Origin: Oscillospiraceae bacterium
GTDB taxonomy: Bacteria; Bacillota; Clostridia; Oscillospirales; Oscillospiraceae
Assembly (NCBI GenBank): GCA_902774015.1
Contig: CACYHB010000005.1
Span: 34,252-98,251, forward strand
DNA length: 64,000 nt
Reading direction: 5' to 3'
Both the position numbers and the translations under genes were made by a program. Numbering within the stretch: position 1 is the first letter of the stretch; each line of letters starts with the position of its first letter. This document shows positions 33,346 to 41,369 of the stretch, piece by piece. The notes beneath the pieces were generated by a model, which saw nothing but the letters and a program-made list of their open reading frames with translations, searched no databases and was not told the origin of the DNA.

Positions 33346-34734
33346 TTAGAAGAAACGCTCGACCAGCTCGCGGGAGTACTCGGCAGTCTCGTCCATGTCG
33401 CCGAAGCTCATGACTTCGCCGGCATAGAAGGTGTCGTACTTGCCCTGCATGGCCTCCACCTTGTCGTACCAGCCGGCGGCGTAGTCCTCGGAGAAGACAT
33501 GGGGGAAGTAGTACACGGACCACTCGTTGATGACTTCCTCGGCGGGGTTCTTCATGATCTTGAGGTCGTCCTGCACCATCTGACGGCACTCCTCGTAGGG
33601 GATCTCCCTGGAGTTCTTGTGCTTGCGCAGCGCGTAGGTGGTGATGACCTGGTCGATCTGGTCTCTCCAGCGGCGGTAGTAGACCATCAGGTGACCCAGC
33701 TTCTCGGGCTCCATGTTGTCAAAGACATAGTAGGAGATCTCGGGATGGTTCTCGGGCTTGGTGAGGAAAGCCTGTACGTCGTAGCGCTCGTAGTCGATCT
33801 TGGAGAAGAGGGCGAGCTCGTCCTCGCGGGCGTCGAAGTACTCGACCATGCCCTTCTGCCCGTCGGCGCGCTTGTTGGGGATGTACAGAGGAGCGGTGAC
33901 GATGATCTTGTCGTACTCCTCGACTTCGCCGTTGACGGTGACGAAGACCTTGCCGTCCTTGCGCTCGACCTTCTCGATGGTGGAGTTGAGGCGGGCGGGG
34001 TGCTTGAGGTGGTCGTTGAGCTGCTCCCAGATGTACTGGGTGCCTTCCTTCCAGGTCCAGAGGTTGACCTTGACGAAGTTCATGCAGGTCTGGTAGTCCA
34101 GATACTTCAGGACGTAGGCCGCGGGGATCTCGTCAAAGTAGCCGTAGCCGAAAGAGGTGAAGGGTCCGATCCAGATCTTCTGCACCAGGGGAACGCCGTT
34201 CATCTCACAGAACTGCTTGAAGGGCAGAGCCAGGTCCTTCAGGTTGGGGTTCACGCCCTCGACCTTCTCGCGGCCGGGCGTGACGGCATAACCGTCGTAA
34301 CGGCCCTCGGCGACGCCGCGGTGGCCGTTGAGATCATAGCCCTTGTACTTGGTCTCCAGCAGCTCGCCGAACTTCTTGAGCTGACCCTTCATCTTCAGAA
34401 GCCAGGGGTTCTTGATGATGTTGCCGAGCGTGCGGGCAAAGGGCTCGATCACGTTGCCGTTGGCGTCCTTGTAGTTGCGGTTGAGCTGGGGGCCGTCGTG
34501 GGTGATGCCGCAGAACTCTTCCACGTCATGCACGGCATAGTAGGAGGGAACGCCCATGATGGCGCCCATCTCGTAGCGTCTGCCGTTGTAGTGGGGAGAC
34601 CAGCACTTGCCGCCGACGCGGTCCTGACGCTCCAGAATGCTGTAGTTGTTGTAGCCTTTCTTTTCCAGATACATGCCGGCGGAGAGACCCGCAGGGCCGC
34701 CGCCGACGATGCAGATGCGAATGTTTTTGTCCAT
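33346..34734 (-). CDS. Polyunsaturated fatty acid isomerase homologue (PAI-like flavoenzyme)
   Basis: A 462-residue flavin amine oxidase-fold enzyme. It closely resembles, from memory, the Cutibacterium acnes polyenoic fatty acid isomerase that converts linoleate to trans-10,cis-12 conjugated linoleate. Shared-looking blocks run from end to end: IVGGGPAGLSAGMYLE, GRRYEMGAIMGVPSY, TKYKGYDLNGH, FGYGYFDEIPAAYVLKYLD, LGHLMVYYRRW, EECRQMVQDD and DTFYAGEVMSFG. The first block binds FAD. It is the first gene of the operon and should act on free or membrane-associated unsaturated fatty acids. It is about 40 residues longer than the C. acnes enzyme. Exact double-bond specificity is not predictable. 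Confidence 0.85.
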   Translation of the reverse strand: MDKNIRICIVGGGPAGLSAGMYLEKKGYNNYSILERQDRVGGKCWSPHYNGRRYEMGAIMGVPSYYAVHDVEEFCGITHDGPQLNRNYKDANGNVIEPFARTLGNIIKNPWLLKMKGQLKKFGELLETKYKGYDLNGHRGVAEGRYDGYAVTPGREKVEGVNPNLKDLALPFKQFCEMNGVPLVQKIWIGPFTSFGYGYFDEIPAAYVLKYLDYQTCMNFVKVNLWTWKEGTQYIWEQLNDHLKHPARLNSTIEKVERKDGKVFVTVNGEVEEYDKIIVTAPLYIPNKRADGQKGMVEYFDAREDELALFSKIDYERYDVQAFLTKPENHPEISYYVFDNMEPEKLGHLMVYYRRWRDQIDQVITTYALRKHKNSREIPYEECRQMVQDDLKIMKNPAEEVINEWSVYYFPHVFSEDYAAGWYDKVEAMQGKYDTFYAGEVMSFGDMDETAEYSRELVERFF

Positions 34735-34783
34735 ATTTCTTCCTCCATGTTATTTTTGTGCGGGGAATTGTTATGCTGCGTTA

Positions 34784-34789
34784 ATTATA
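34784..34789 (-). promoter_or_regulatory. Candidate -10 element for the isomerase operon
   Basis: On the minus strand a perfect TATAAT lies 50 bases before the isomerase start, in a very AT-rich stretch (34781-34840). The -35 is weak (GTGAAA at 17 bp). It is back to back with the plus-strand promoter at 34865, so the two operons may share regulation. Confidence 0.45.
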
Positions 34790-34864
34790 CAATACGAATA
34801 CAAAAATTTCACTATATAATTTACAGACTGTGTCAAAATTTTCAGAATTCTTTGGCCCTCGCCC

Positions 34865-34893
34865 TTTTCAAGCTTTGCCGTCTGTGATATAGT
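34865..34893 (+). promoter_or_regulatory. Promoter of the ligase-ACP-thioesterase operon
   Basis: TTTTCA (34865-34870), a 17-bp spacer and TATAGT (34888-34893) with extended TG (34885-34886) lie 48 bases before the ligase start. Confidence 0.6.
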
Positions 34894-34940
34894 GAATAAC
34901 AATCAAAAGAGAAACAGAATACGGAGAAAGGGGGACCCCT

Positions 34941-36275
34941 ATGCGATTTGATTCTTTTCGCCATATGCTCTCCTGGTGGGCGCAGGAGCGGCCCGATGCG
35001 CCGGCCCTGCGTTACGGCTCCGAGATGCGGAGCTTTTCCGAACTCCATGAAGACGTCCTTGTCCGCTCGGAGGAACTGAAGCAGAGCGGCAAAAGCTGCG
35101 TCGGTATCCTTGCGGACGGAAGCCTCCGGTGCGTGGAGGAGATCTTCGCCGCGAACCTTGCGGGACTGCAGATCGTGATGCTGGACGCCATGGCGCCCGA
35201 GCCGCTGCTCAAGACCCTGATCCGCTATACGGACATCGACCTGCTCTGGGGCGACGAGGACCTGTGCGGGGAACTGGAGACCGCTCTGATGGGCGGCGTG
35301 AAGGACGGCGCGGGAAAGATCCTCTTCTTCACCTCCGGCACCACGGAGCAGGCCAAGGCCGTGGTGCTCAGCGACCGCTCCCTGTGCCAGAGCGCCTGGA
35401 ACGGCTCTGCAAAGCTGCCGCTCACGACGGAGGATACGCTTCTGTGCATGCTGCCGCTGGGACATGTGTTCGGCTTCGTGTGCGGGCTCCTCTGGGGCCT
35501 GAGCTGCGGAGCCTGCGTGGCCCTGGGCCGCGGCGCCCGGCATTACGCGGACGACTGTGCATTCTACCGCCCCACGGCGGTTTCCGTAGTGCCGCTGCTG
35601 CTGGGCTTCCTGCTGCAGCGCGGCTGCGTGAACGCGGAGCTTTCGCTGATCCTGGTCGGAGCGGGGGACTGCCCGCCGCAGCTTTTGCAGGCGGCCGCCG
35701 CGCGGGGCATCCGCGTGAGCTTCGGCTACGGCCTCACGGAGACAAGCTCCGGCGTCGCCATCAGCGTGGAGGGGGACCCCTACGCGATGGAGGTCTGCCC
35801 GGACGATACGATCACCCTGGCAGAAGACGGGGAGATCCTGATCGAAGCTCCCACCTGCATGATGCAGGGGTATTATAAACGGCCCGACGCTACGCGCGAG
35901 GTGCTGCAAAACGGCGTTTTCCACACCGGGGACCTCGGCCGCTTCGACGAGGAGGGCAAGCTCCACATCACCGGCCGGAAGAAGGATATGCTGGTCCTGC
36001 CGGACGGGACGAAGATCTTCCTGCCCGAGTATGAGGCGCGGCTCATGTCCGCCCTGGGGCATACGGAGCTGGCCGTCACCCTCCGGGACGGCAGACCGCT
36101 GCTGGTGTTCGTGGGGCAGACGGAGGAAGCGGCGCTGCGGGAAAGGCTCAAGCCCGTCATGGCCGCGCTGCCGAGAGGGCAGCAGCTTGCCGGGATCCTG
36201 ATCACAGACGAGGCCCTGCCGCGCACGGCGACAGGTAAAATCAAACGCTGGGAGCTCCAGCAGAAAGTGGGATGA
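34941..36275 (+). CDS. Acyl-activating AMP-forming ligase (acyl-CoA/acyl-ACP synthetase)
   Basis: A 444-residue member of the ANL superfamily, which forms an acyl-adenylate and passes the acyl group to a thiol. The core motifs are present: LFFTSGTTEQAKAVV (phosphate loop, near 133), YGLTETSS (near 268), HTGDLGRFDEEGK with GRKKD (near 330-345), and the C-terminal catalytic-lysine motif PRTATGKIKR. It is shorter than the usual 500 residues. An acyl carrier protein gene overlaps its stop by 4 bases, so the acceptor is probably that carrier and not CoA. GGAG lies upstream of the ATG. The substrate is unknown; fatty acids are likely given the neighbours. Confidence 0.85.
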   Translation: MRFDSFRHMLSWWAQERPDAPALRYGSEMRSFSELHEDVLVRSEELKQSGKSCVGILADGSLRCVEEIFAANLAGLQIVMLDAMAPEPLLKTLIRYTDIDLLWGDEDLCGELETALMGGVKDGAGKILFFTSGTTEQAKAVVLSDRSLCQSAWNGSAKLPLTTEDTLLCMLPLGHVFGFVCGLLWGLSCGACVALGRGARHYADDCAFYRPTAVSVVPLLLGFLLQRGCVNAELSLILVGAGDCPPQLLQAAAARGIRVSFGYGLTETSSGVAISVEGDPYAMEVCPDDTITLAEDGEILIEAPTCMMQGYYKRPDATREVLQNGVFHTGDLGRFDEEGKLHITGRKKDMLVLPDGTKIFLPEYEARLMSALGHTELAVTLRDGRPLLVFVGQTEEAALRERLKPVMAALPRGQQLAGILITDEALPRTATGKIKRWELQQKVG

Positions 36276-36532
36276 AAAGCATGACGAGACAGGAAGTATT
36301 TGAAAAAACCAAAAAAGTGATCCACGACTGCTTCCCCGATATGGACGTGGAGGCGCTGAACGAGGAGAGCGTCATCAATACCGAAACCGCCATCGACTCC
36401 ATGGGCTTTGTGCTGGTGATCTGCAAGCTGGAGGCTCTCTTTGACGTGCGCATCCCCGAGCGCCAGTGGAACAAGCTCTCCACCCTGGGCGACGTGGTGG
36501 ACGCGATCTATAAGCGCGTCGAGAAGAAATGA
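36272..36532 (+). CDS. Acyl carrier protein
   Basis: An 86-residue four-helix acyl carrier protein. The phosphopantetheine attachment site is the Ser in AIDSMGFVLVI near residue 43, replacing the usual D-S-L with D-S-M. An acidic helix II is less marked than in the fatty-acid-synthesis AcpP, in line with a dedicated carrier. The start overlaps the ligase stop (ATGA), and the thioesterase gene overlaps its end by 4 bases, making a tightly coupled three-gene unit. A second ATG at 36281 would shorten it by three residues. Confidence 0.88.
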   Translation: MKSMTRQEVFEKTKKVIHDCFPDMDVEALNEESVINTETAIDSMGFVLVICKLEALFDVRIPERQWNKLSTLGDVVDAIYKRVEKK

Positions 36533-37239
36533 GCGTCTACCGGGAGGAACTGCTGCTGCGCAGCAAGGATGTGGACATGTTCCGCCGCCTGCGGACCTCC
36601 GAGCTCTTCAAGCTGATGCAGGAGGCCTCCATCCGCCACACGGAGGAGCTGGGCATGGGGCGCGACAAGACCCTGGACAAGGGCATCCTCTGGGTGCTGC
36701 TGCTGCAGACGGCGGAGATCGGGCGCATGCCCGAATACGATGAGCGCATCGTGCTCAAAAGCTGGCCCGGAAAGACCATGCATTTGCTGTTTCCCCGGTT
36801 TTACCGGCTGGAGACCGCCGCGGGAGAGCATCTGCTCTCGGCGAGCGCCCTCTGGGGCCTGGTGGACCAGAAAACGCGCAAGATGGTCTTCCCCGAGCGC
36901 TACGGGGTGGAGATCGAGGGCGTTGTGACCGGGGAGGAGATCGCTCTCCCCTCGGCGCCGAAGCGCCTGGACTGCACGGAGACCCGGCCCTTCACCGTTC
37001 CCTACAGCTATGTGGACTTAAACGGCCACATGAACAACACCCGCTATTTCGATCTGGCCGAGGACTGCATCCCGGCCGCGGCTCAGGGCTGCCGGCTGGA
37101 GCGGATCCGGACCGAGTACGTGAACGAGGCCCGCTTCGGCGAGAGCTTCCGGGTGTCCTGGGGCGAAGCGGGGGGCGAGATCTACCTCACGGGCGAGGGG
37201 GAAAAGCCCATCTTCCGCATGGGTCTGCGCTACCGCTGA
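36529..37239 (+). CDS. Acyl-ACP thioesterase
   Basis: A 236-residue double-hotdog protein of the bacterial acyl-ACP thioesterase type (PF01643-like). The first hotdog has FKLMQEASIRHTEELG, and the second has the catalytic-region motif VDLNGHMNNTRYFDLAED near residue 165. It should release the acyl chain from the adjacent carrier protein as a free acid. Ligase, carrier and thioesterase together can load and unload an acid, which suggests the acyl group is altered while carrier-bound. The gene ends before a strong bidirectional terminator. Confidence 0.88.
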   Translation: MSVYREELLLRSKDVDMFRRLRTSELFKLMQEASIRHTEELGMGRDKTLDKGILWVLLLQTAEIGRMPEYDERIVLKSWPGKTMHLLFPRFYRLETAAGEHLLSASALWGLVDQKTRKMVFPERYGVEIEGVVTGEEIALPSAPKRLDCTETRPFTVPYSYVDLNGHMNNTRYFDLAEDCIPAAAQGCRLERIRTEYVNEARFGESFRVSWGEAGGEIYLTGEGEKPIFRMGLRYR

Positions 37240-37251
37240 AACAGAAAAGCA

Positions 37252-37291
37252 AAAACCTGGCCGGGATGAATTATCATCCCGGCCAGGTTTT
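37252..37291. terminator. Bidirectional intrinsic terminator
   Basis: A perfect 18-bp stem (AAAACCTGGCCGGGATGA with its complement, ATTA loop) lies between two convergent operons and carries A and T tracts usable from either side. Confidence 0.9.
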
Positions 37292-37313
37292 GTGATTTTG
37301 CGGGCACGGCGGC

Positions 37314-39329
37314 TTACTGCTCGGCGGGCTCAAAGTCCTCTCTGCCGTGCTTGCAGAGCGGGCAGCTGTAACCCTCGGGCAGCTCGCCCTCGCAGGGCTC
37401 AAAGTGGCCGCAGATCTTGCAGACGAAGCCCTTCTGCTTTTTCTTTGTCTCGGGGACGACGTGCTCGAAGTCCTCCTTGCCGTGCTTGCAGAGCGGGCAG
37501 ACAAAATCGTCGGGCAGCTCCGCGCCCTCGTAGACGTAGCCGCAGATCTTGCAGACCCAGCACTCCTTCTGCTCGGGCGCGGGGTTCTTCTTGGGCTTGA
37601 TGTGGGCGTGATAGTAGCTGTAGGTGGCGGAGGGGGCGTTGGAGAGCACCTTCGCCTCCACGACGTTGGCAACAAACAGGGTGGAGGGGCCAGCGTCGAT
37701 GACTTCCACGACCTCGCAGGAGAGCACCGCATTGGCATATACGGGCAGATAGCGGATGCCGTTTGCCGTGCGCTCCGTCCACTCCGCATCGGCGAACTTG
37801 TCCACGTCGCGGCCGGACTGGAAGCCGAACTGCTTAAAGAGACTGTAGGGGGCCTCCTCGGTCAGGACGGAGACGTTGAACACGCCGGACTTGAGGATCA
37901 TGTCGCAGGTGTGGTTCTTCTTGATAACGGAGATCGTGAGCTTCTTCGGGTCGCCGGAGGCGGCCTGGGAAGCGGAGTTGATGATGCAGCCGTAGTCCTT
38001 CCCGTCGACCGCGGTGGTCAGCAGCTCCACGCCGTAGCTGAGCTTGTTGAAGGCCTTGGAGTTGACGGCTTCGGGATTGTAGACCCCGGCGGCGGGGACG
38101 GCGGCAGCCTCGGCAGCCGGCGCGGGCGCAGGATTCAGCTCGTCGGCAAAGGCCTGGGCCAGCGCCTCCAGCTGCGCCTCCTGATCGGGGGCGAGGGCGG
38201 ACTTGAGGGTGACGTTGTCGGCGATGAACTCGATGTTCTTGCAGGGTGCGAGCAGCTCGCGCATGACCTTGCCGCTGGTGGGCGCCCAGGAGCCGTTTTC
38301 GATGAGGGCGACCTTGCGGTTCTGCAGGTTGTGGGCGGCCAGATCGTGCAGCAGGTTCTCCATGGTCACGAAGACGCCGGCGTTGTAGGTGGTGGCGGCA
38401 AAGACCAGGTGGCTGCAGCGGAAAGCGTCGGAGACGATATAGCTTGCGGGGGTGACGGAGGTGTCGTACATACGTACGCGCACGCCCTTTTCCGCCAGTC
38501 TGCAGGCAAGGATGTTGGCCGCGTTCTCGGTGTGGCCGTAGACGGAGGCATAGGCGATGAGCACGCTCTTTTCCTCCGGGGTGTAGCTCGACCAGAGCAG
38601 GTACTTTTCCAGGAAATCGCCGAAGTGGCTGCGCCAGACGAAGCCGTGCAGCGGGCAGACATAGGCGATGTCGAGCTTCGCCGCCTTTTTCAGCACGGCC
38701 TGCACCTGCGGGCCGTATTTGCCCACGATGTTGGTGTAGTAGCGCCGCGCCTCGTCCACGTGCTCACTGAAGAAATCGGTCTCGTCGGCGAAGAGGCGGC
38801 CGTTGAGCGCGCCGAAGGTACCGAAGGCATCGGCGGTGAGGAGGACCTTGTCGGTCGCGTCATAGCTCATCATGACCTCGGGCCAGTGCACCATGGGGGC
38901 CATGACAAAGCTGAAGCTGTGTCTGCCGGTGGAGAGCGTGTCGCCCTCCTTGACGAGCAGGAAACGGTCGCTGAGATCCATGGGGAAGAACTGGCCGACC
39001 ATGGCCTTGATCTTGGCGTTGCAGACAACCGTGGTCTCCGGGTGCCGCTGCAGCAGCAGCTCCAGCGTGGCGGCGTGGTCGGGCTCCATGTGGTGGATCA
39101 CCAGATAGTCGAGAGGACGGCCGCCCAGGGCGTGGGCCACGTTCTCCAGGAAAACGGCGTACACGGCCTTGTCCACCGTGTCAAAAAGCACGGTCTTCTC
39201 GTCCAGCAGCAGATAGGAATTATAGGAAACGCCGTCAGGCACGCCGTACACGCCCTCGAAGCAGGCGAGGCGGCGGTCGTCCGCGCCGACCCAGATCAGG
39301 TCGTCCAGAACTTTTCTCGTGCAGTACAT
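37314..39329 (-). CDS. Flavodiiron protein fused to flavin reductase and two rubredoxin domains
   Basis: A 671-residue multidomain O2/NO-detoxifying reductase. Domains in order: beta-lactamase-like diiron domain with HMEPDH near residue 82, MVHWPE and CPLHGFVWR supplying further ligands; flavodoxin domain with FMN-loop IAYASVYGHTENA (about 255-395); flavin reductase domain (about 425-590); and two short rubredoxin-like domains, each with two C-x2-C pairs (ECWVCKICG...CPLCKHGKEDF and GFVCKICG...CPLCKHGREDF). The rubredoxins resemble the compact rubrerythrin type. AAGGAG lies 10 nt before the ATG at 39329. It would let the cell reduce oxygen to water or NO to N2O in the cytoplasm with an internal electron chain. 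Confidence 0.9.
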   Translation of the reverse strand: MYCTRKVLDDLIWVGADDRRLACFEGVYGVPDGVSYNSYLLLDEKTVLFDTVDKAVYAVFLENVAHALGGRPLDYLVIHHMEPDHAATLELLLQRHPETTVVCNAKIKAMVGQFFPMDLSDRFLLVKEGDTLSTGRHSFSFVMAPMVHWPEVMMSYDATDKVLLTADAFGTFGALNGRLFADETDFFSEHVDEARRYYTNIVGKYGPQVQAVLKKAAKLDIAYVCPLHGFVWRSHFGDFLEKYLLWSSYTPEEKSVLIAYASVYGHTENAANILACRLAEKGVRVRMYDTSVTPASYIVSDAFRCSHLVFAATTYNAGVFVTMENLLHDLAAHNLQNRKVALIENGSWAPTSGKVMRELLAPCKNIEFIADNVTLKSALAPDQEAQLEALAQAFADELNPAPAPAAEAAAVPAAGVYNPEAVNSKAFNKLSYGVELLTTAVDGKDYGCIINSASQAASGDPKKLTISVIKKNHTCDMILKSGVFNVSVLTEEAPYSLFKQFGFQSGRDVDKFADAEWTERTANGIRYLPVYANAVLSCEVVEVIDAGPSTLFVANVVEAKVLSNAPSATYSYYHAHIKPKKNPAPEQKECWVCKICGYVYEGAELPDDFVCPLCKHGKEDFEHVVPETKKKQKGFVCKICGHFEPCEGELPEGYSCPLCKHGREDFEPAEQ

Positions 39330-39417
39330 AAATCCGAAATCTCCTTTTTTGTATTGTGTCCCCGCACAGGGCGGATGGGTTCGTTTCTGATGCCTTTTCA
39401 TTATAGAAAGAAAACGC

Positions 39418-39445
39418 TTGACTTGCAAGAGATTTCTGCTATCAT
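39418..39445 (+). promoter_or_regulatory. Promoter of the small protein gene at 39486
   Basis: TTGACT (39418-39423), a 16-bp spacer and TATCAT (39440-39445) lie 41 bases before the ATG. Confidence 0.6.
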
Positions 39446-39485
39446 CTAAATAGGTTGTGCACAATTGTTTCAAGGAGGTCATCCC

Positions 39486-39851
39486 ATGGCAGAGAAGAAG
39501 TTCGCGGGTCTGCGCGGCCCGGTGGAAGATGCTGCCGTCAGCGCCGATTTCGAGGCTTCGCAGAATTTCGAAGCTCTGCGCGTCGGCAAGCTGGGCGTGT
39601 ATTACAGAGAGGGCTTCAAGACCCGGTTTTTCGCCTATTCGGAGTTGGAGCGGGCCTTCCTGCGGGTGCAGGAGGTGCGCGGACGCATGTGCTGCGCGCA
39701 GGCCTTTTTCGCCTATTTCCGCATGGTGCTCGTCGCGGGCGGCAAGGAGTACGACTATGTGATGAGCGAGAACGAAAAGCTCATGGACGACGCGCTGGCG
39801 GCCATCGCCTCCGCCGCGCCGGAGCTTCCCATCGGCGTCCCCGAAAAGTAG
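39486..39851 (+). CDS. Conserved-looking hypothetical protein (possible PH-like fold)
   Basis: A 121-residue cytoplasmic protein that I do not recognise. It has no signal peptide or membrane segment. Predicted alternation of short strands (GKLGVYYREGFKTRFFAYSELE, MCCAQAFFAYFRMVLVAGG, KEYDYVM) followed by a C-terminal helix would suit a PH-like barrel, which is a guess. Two adjacent cysteines occur in RMCCAQ. The start at 39486 is set by a strong AAGGAGG 8 nt upstream. It has its own promoter and a terminator about 100 bases downstream, so it is a single-gene unit divergent from the flavodiiron gene. Confidence 0.7.
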   Translation: MAEKKFAGLRGPVEDAAVSADFEASQNFEALRVGKLGVYYREGFKTRFFAYSELERAFLRVQEVRGRMCCAQAFFAYFRMVLVAGGKEYDYVMSENEKLMDDALAAIASAAPELPIGVPEK

Positions 39852-39950
39852 TATTACGGCGCGGGTATTGAGGAGACGGGGGAAGCGGAAGGGCTCCCCG
39901 CAAGAGCCTCTTCCCGAAGCGTCCGCAGAAAAGTGAACAGGGAACAAAAG

Positions 39951-39990
39951 CACGGCGCATTCGTCAAGACGATCGAATGCGCCGTGTTTT
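39951..39990 (+). terminator. Intrinsic terminator
   Basis: A perfect 13-bp stem (CACGGCGCATTCG with its complement, 10-nt loop) followed by TTTT, about 100 bases after the small protein gene. Confidence 0.78.
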
Positions 39991-40129
39991 GCTCAAGACG
40001 GGAAGCCGAATTAAGAATTCTTATGTTGTGTTCGCACCGGTTCCGGTTTAGCATAAGGAGCATGAGGAAGAGGCAAAACGCCCTGCGGCGCTTCGCCGTC
40101 ATTTGATTGTGAAAAAGAGGCGATACTCC

Positions 40130-41323
40130 ATGAAGAAAAGATTGTTCGGGATCATAATGATCGCGCTGTTGTGCGCGCTGCTGGCCACGGTTTGCGGGGT
40201 GGAGAGTTTTCTTGACCGCGCGGAGGCCGCCGCACCCGCCGAAGCGCAGGTCTCCTCGCCGGCGCCGGTGGACACGCCGATCCCCGCGGACGACTGGCAG
40301 GAGGCCTATGCGGCGATTCTGGCCGCCTATGCGGAGAAATACGCGGACGAGTACGGCTATTCCCATTACCTGCTCTATGATCTGGACGCCGACGCCGTGC
40401 CGGAGCTGATCATCGGCTTCGGGACCTGCGAGGCGGACTATCAGTACAGCCTTTACCGCTTCGATGCGGAGAAAGGCGCGGAGTTCGTCGTCAATTTCGG
40501 CTACGGGCACTCGGAGCTCTGCGGCCTTTCCTCGGAAAACGCGCTGCTTCTGCATGGGGCTCACATGGGCTACGAGTGGGTGGACCGCCTGCGCCGGACC
40601 GGCTCGCTCTATGAGCAGGATCACGTCCTGGAGGGCCGCATGCTCGGCGAGAACGACGCGTATCTGCCGCTCGAGGCGCTCGGTTACTGTCGTCTCGACA
40701 GCCTTGACGGACTCGACTGGGCCGGAAATCCCGCCGATGAAAACGACGCGGTCATCGCGCCGCTGCGCATGGAGGAATCGCTGCCCGACAGCTACGTCAG
40801 CTACCGTCAGCTCGTCGTGCAGAGCGCTCTGCCCGCGGACAGCCGCTTTCTGATTTACGCACTGGACAGCGAGGGCACGGAGGAGCTGCTCTCCTGCTAT
40901 GACGAGGACGCCGGCATGGCCGCCGTGCGCATTGATCGCCTGAAGGACGGTCGGCTGGAGACGGTTTTCCTCGGCGAGGGTCCTCTGGTCGGCGCGGCCA
41001 ATCTTGGCCTGCGTGAGGTCCGCTGGGACGGTGAGACGCGCCTGGCCTACTTCTACTCCAACGGCGAGGCAAAGGAGCAGGACGTGTTTGAGACCGTGAC
41101 GCAGTGGGCGCTGCTTGATGCGGACGGCGAGATCGCCCTGCGCTTCACGGGCGTGGCCCGCAACGGGGAGATCGTGTCCGTCTCGCCGGAGGCCGGGATC
41201 GGGCTCGACGCATACAAAACCATGTGCGAGGAGTCGCTGCCGCTGATCAGCTATGCGGCCAGGTTCGACGCAGACGGCGATTATGCGATGGACTGCAACA
41301 GCTTCCTCGGCTGGCATGACTGA
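40130..41323 (+). CDS. Exported hypothetical protein with EF-hand-like acidic motif
   Basis: A 397-residue protein with an N-terminal hydrophobic export segment (residues about 5-24: LFGIIMIALLCALLATVCGV) and an Ala/Pro-rich linker to about 55. The mature part contains LLYDLDADAVPELIIGFG, a D-x-D-x-D-x-x-P-E-L motif common in secreted FG-GAP/VCBS-like and calcium-binding modules of gut Firmicutes. A weaker copy, ARFDADGDYAMDC, is near the C-terminus. I do not recognise the family, and no enzymatic motif is visible. The start at 40130 is chosen because it begins the signal sequence and has GAGGCG upstream. It stands alone. Confidence 0.68.
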   Translation: MKKRLFGIIMIALLCALLATVCGVESFLDRAEAAAPAEAQVSSPAPVDTPIPADDWQEAYAAILAAYAEKYADEYGYSHYLLYDLDADAVPELIIGFGTCEADYQYSLYRFDAEKGAEFVVNFGYGHSELCGLSSENALLLHGAHMGYEWVDRLRRTGSLYEQDHVLEGRMLGENDAYLPLEALGYCRLDSLDGLDWAGNPADENDAVIAPLRMEESLPDSYVSYRQLVVQSALPADSRFLIYALDSEGTEELLSCYDEDAGMAAVRIDRLKDGRLETVFLGEGPLVGAANLGLREVRWDGETRLAYFYSNGEAKEQDVFETVTQWALLDADGEIALRFTGVARNGEIVSVSPEAGIGLDAYKTMCEESLPLISYAARFDADGDYAMDCNSFLGWHD

Positions 41324-41330
41324 AAGAGGC

Positions 41331-41364
41331 AAAACGACCCCGCCGCGGAGATGCCGCGGCGGGG
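41331..41364 (-). terminator. Intrinsic terminator of feoAB
   Basis: A perfect 11-bp GC stem (CCCCGCCGCGG with its complement, loop AGATG), followed on the minus strand by TCGTTTTG. It lies between convergent genes and may act for both. Confidence 0.75.
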
Positions 41365-41369
41365 TACGA

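Noticed and set aside
33223-34887. A 554-codon plus-strand open frame opposite the isomerase gene
   Set aside because: Antisense shadow of the PAI-like gene, which has end-to-end family motifs on the other strand.
34735-34940. Possible riboswitch or structured leader between the two divergent operons
   Set aside because: Only promoter-like AT-rich sequence is visible; I found no stable stem or known aptamer pattern.
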